NCBI RefSeq assembly: GCF_954871325.1
Contig: NC_088775.1
Coordinates: 46,601,561-46,665,560 of the forward strand
Reading direction: 5' to 3'
DNA from: Gordionus sp. m RMFG-2023
Taxonomy: Eukaryota > Nematomorpha > Gordioida > Chordodea > Parachordodidae
DNA: 64,000 bases
Position 1 is the stretch's first letter, and each line of letters opens with the position of its first letter. Below the pieces are notes generated by a model. That model had not been told where the DNA came from. It worked only from the letters and a program-made list of their open reading frames with translations, and did not search any database. The position numbers and the translations under genes are program-made. Shown piece after piece: positions 62,001 to 64,000 of this stretch.

Positions 62001-62108
62001 TGGAACTGTGTCGGTGAATAAAAAATGCAATCTATTTTTATCATAATTAAATAATTCCCTATAGTGACCTGCAAAATCAAAATTATCGGCTAAAGCCTTC
62101 CCATGGCC
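56085..62108 (-). CDS. Kelch-like (KLHL) protein, internal exons
   Basis: Part of a BTB-kelch type gene; such proteins are usually substrate adaptors of cullin-3 ubiquitin ligases. Four minus-strand exons: 62108-62069, 61690-61544, 61073-60902 and 56187-56085 (154 codons). All introns are GT-AG with matching phases (1+2, 1+2, 2+1), and joining them rebuilds the kelch double glycines. Motifs in order: [74 protein letters not shown] and [25 protein letters not shown]. That is about two and a half kelch blades. The BTB and BACK exons should lie beyond 62.1 kb and the last blade(s) below 56.1 kb, but neither was found in the window. Introns are 378, 470 and 4714 nt. The exons look undamaged, so this is probably a working host gene, though completeness cannot be shown. 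Confidence 0.85.
57337..58702 (+). mobile_element. hAT element with GAACGCGTTCG ends
   Basis: Both ends are rich in GTGAACGCGTTCG-type palindromes (AGTGAACGCGTTCGTGAACG at the left, AACGTTGAACGCGTTCGA at the right); TTTTTAG occurs at both flanks. The plus strand carries [15 protein letters not shown] (about 58150) and [11 protein letters not shown] (about 58340), hAT C-terminal text. It is an inactive copy inside the large intron of the kelch gene. Confidence 0.65.
58703..59885. other. Kelch gene intron, no gene seen
   Basis: AT-rich intronic sequence on the kelch strand. No exon or element end recognised. Confidence 0.4.
59893..60207. mobile_element. GGCCCGG-rich MITE
   Basis: Inverted ends TTAGTTATCTGCATCGGGCC and, inverted, TAGATATCTGCAAAAGTAGG, with CCCGGCCCGGCCC/GGGCCGGA inner tracts. 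About 315 bp, no coding sequence; probably hAT-type. The target repeat is imperfect. Confidence 0.55.
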
Positions 62109-62109
62109 C

Positions 62110-62950
62110 TGTAGCAAAAAAAAAATAGATTTAGACCTGACCCATGCTCGAATTTTTAAAAAATAGGAAAAAATCTCAAGCTCAAAATGTTATGCATTAA
62201 CTAGATATTCAGAATAACTTTGATAATTTAATGATGTTTATCTATTTTGTTCTATTTATTTAAAATATAAGAAAGTGAATGTAAATATTAAACTTTTCTT
62301 ATTTATTCATTTTATAATTGTGATATTCAATCAGGTAAAAAAAGGGAGCTATAGGAAATAAACGTTAAAATTTTTCGGGTTACGAGGTGAGTTGGTCCTA
62401 TATCTTATTGATTCTACCTCCGATCAAACAAATTTATTTATTTTTTTGGTAGGGATGTACCGAGATTTTTTATCGGATTGGTTAGGGCCGATATTTCGTC
62501 CTTTTAAAAATATGTAGATAATTGTATATTTGAAAAATAAAATGTTTATAAAATTTAAAAAAAAGTTATATCTAAACAAACCATTTATTTTTATATATAA
62601 AATCGAAAACCATTTCTATGTTTATTTAAAAAAATAATGAATAATAATTTATAAACATTCTGCCATAATTATTCTAAAAGTGTGCGATAATTTATTTTTA
62701 AATAATCTTTTCTTTTGGTTTGTTTCCGGGGTCCCAAAGTAACTTTTTTAAATTTTACATTTTCACTTAATATAAATTCTAAATGATAAAAAAATCTCCA
62801 TTTTATCATATATATAAATATTGACAATCACTATGTTAATTTAATATTCTAAATTTAATTTTTAAATGATACTGTGGACCTGGGGAAGGTATTAGCGGGG
62901 TGCGTCTTTTCCTTTTACATACATTCATTAAAATATTGGTTCTGATTTTG
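62110..62950. other. Unassigned; possible hAT end
   Basis: A TAGGGATGTACCGA motif at about 62450 looks like a hAT terminus; a matching partner was not located. No kelch upstream exon could be identified in this stretch. Confidence 0.3.
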
Positions 62951-62954
62951 TAAA

Positions 62955-63282
62955 ATGGTTCGAACATATATTAGAAAAACTAACAAAGAAAATAATGATA
63001 ATCAAAAGGCAAGTATTCTTCAAATGCTGAAAGATAAGATACCTTTGACAGTTATAACCATGAATACGAATTTAAGTTATGGGAGGTATATTTATATATT
63101 TAAATTAGTATATATTTAAGAAACTAAGCATTAAGAGGTATAATAAATTGTTAAAAAGGAATGAAGATTTTCAAGAGCGATATCTTCACAGATCTTTCTC
63201 CTATTCAAGAAGCTAAATTAACAGATTATTTAATTAAAGGATCAAGATTATTTTCAGGATTATGCCCTAAACAAGTATTTTA
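62955..63282 (+). pseudogene. pogo/jerky-like transposase N-terminal fragment
   Basis: From the ATG at 62955: MVRTYIRKTNKENNDNQKA, the standard opening of pogo/Tigger-like (CENPB-type) transposases, with an HTH-like stretch to about 63085. After a possible intron (GTATAT at 63086, AG before 63169) a second block, SPIQEAKLTDYLIKGSRLFS, then GLCPKQVF, matches the next conserved segment. A stop follows at about 63280. The DDE domain is not seen downstream in this window, so this is a fragment or the 5' end of a decayed copy. Confidence 0.6.
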
Positions 63283-63505
63283 ATCCTTTGTTATATCATA
63301 TATCTCTGTAAAATGAATTTTTTTATAATCTTTAAATTTATGCCATGGTATTTCTTTAGTTAAATAATAATAAACTTGAGAAAATTTTTTTAAATTATTT
63401 ACATTATATGTTAATGAAACATCTTTATTAATTTTAAAATACTTTAAAGTAAGAATTTAACTTATACATTAGAATGATATTTATTTAAGTGTGTGTGATA
63501 TATAT

Positions 63506-63830
63506 GTAAATAAAATGATGCTGCCATTTATGTATAAAATGATGCTGCCATGTATATATATTAATTTTAAAATGATACTGCCATGTATATATATTAATTT
63601 TAAAATGATACTGCCATGTATATATATTAATTTTAAAATGATGCTGCCATGTATTAATATTAATTTTAAAATGATTTATTCATTGTATCATTATATATAT
63701 TATATCATGCATTAAATCATATCTTACCTATATATTAAAGATTTAATTATGTGTGTATGATATATATTTAAAATAAAATGATGCTGCCATGTATATTAAT
63801 TTTAAAATGATTTATTCATTGATTTAGCAT
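63506..63830. repeat. Minisatellite, 33-bp unit
   Basis: Unit ATGATACTGCCATGTATATA followed by TATTAATTTTAAA, about five tandem copies at 63506-63676, and a related partial copy at about 63776-63810. Because 33 is a multiple of three it reads as an 11-residue repeat (MILPCIYINFK), but this is repeat DNA rather than a gene. Confidence 0.8.
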
Positions 63831-64000
63831 TAAATTATATCATGCATTAAAACATATTTTGGTTCTTACCTATACATTAGAGGTTTAATTATGTGTGATA
63901 TATTTTATTATATTAATTATAAAATAAATTCAAAATAAAATTTAAGAATTAGGATTTTAATTAGATTGCCTTAATATATAAATAATTTAATGTCTTATGT

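Noticed and set aside
63491-63715. Plus-strand frame with an 11-residue repeat
   Set aside because: The 33-bp minisatellite is a multiple of three, so any frame through it repeats; no other coding sign.

Overview
This is an AT-rich (very roughly three quarters A+T) eukaryotic window. An intact mannose-6-phosphate receptor gene and part of a metazoan-style kelch-like (KLHL) gene, together with hAT, Tc1, piggyBac, Helitron, RTE and Ty3 elements, point to an invertebrate animal; the species cannot be told from the sequence. Several introns are tiny (about 44-82 nt), others run to several kb because mobile elements sit in them.

Layout. 0-8 kb: a cation-dependent mannose-6-phosphate receptor on the minus strand (four exons, 1691-7944, all splice phases agree), with a 2.75-kb foldback element and a Ty3 fossil in its large intron and a small hAT element just past its 3' end. 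8.2-9.3 kb: a tandem array of about 267-bp units. 10.07-16.29 kb: a hAT element (10266-15904) inside a second TIR element, both with perfect 8-bp target duplications. 16.5-23.8 kb: two minus-strand Helitrons side by side (16523-19269 and 19489-23774) with matching ends. The second carries an intron-bearing reading frame made of tandemly duplicated, phase-0 exons; the first carries a decayed relative.

24.5-27.8 kb: hAT debris, a hAT MITE, a third Helitron-like end and weak tandem repeats. 27.8-47.8 kb: one deeply nested insertion. An old Ty3 element holds a long-TIR DNA transposon (partly duplicated in tandem), which holds a younger Ty3 element, which holds a hAT element with another hAT inside it, plus a second long-TIR transposon of the same superfamily; the outer 3' LTR also holds a hAT MITE and a piggyBac. 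49.0-52.8 kb: a foldback element with TCGCGA-rich arms, 9-bp target duplications and a Tc1 element in its middle. 55.3-55.9 kb: an RTE-type LINE tail. 56.1-62.1 kb: four exons of a kelch-repeat gene, minus strand, whose large intron holds hAT-type elements. 62.9-63.3 kb: a pogo/jerky-like N-terminal fragment. 63.5-63.8 kb: a 33-bp minisatellite.

The host genes visible here are the receptor and the kelch gene. The least explained item is the exon array at 19857-21867, which looks like a gene carried and expanded by a Helitron.
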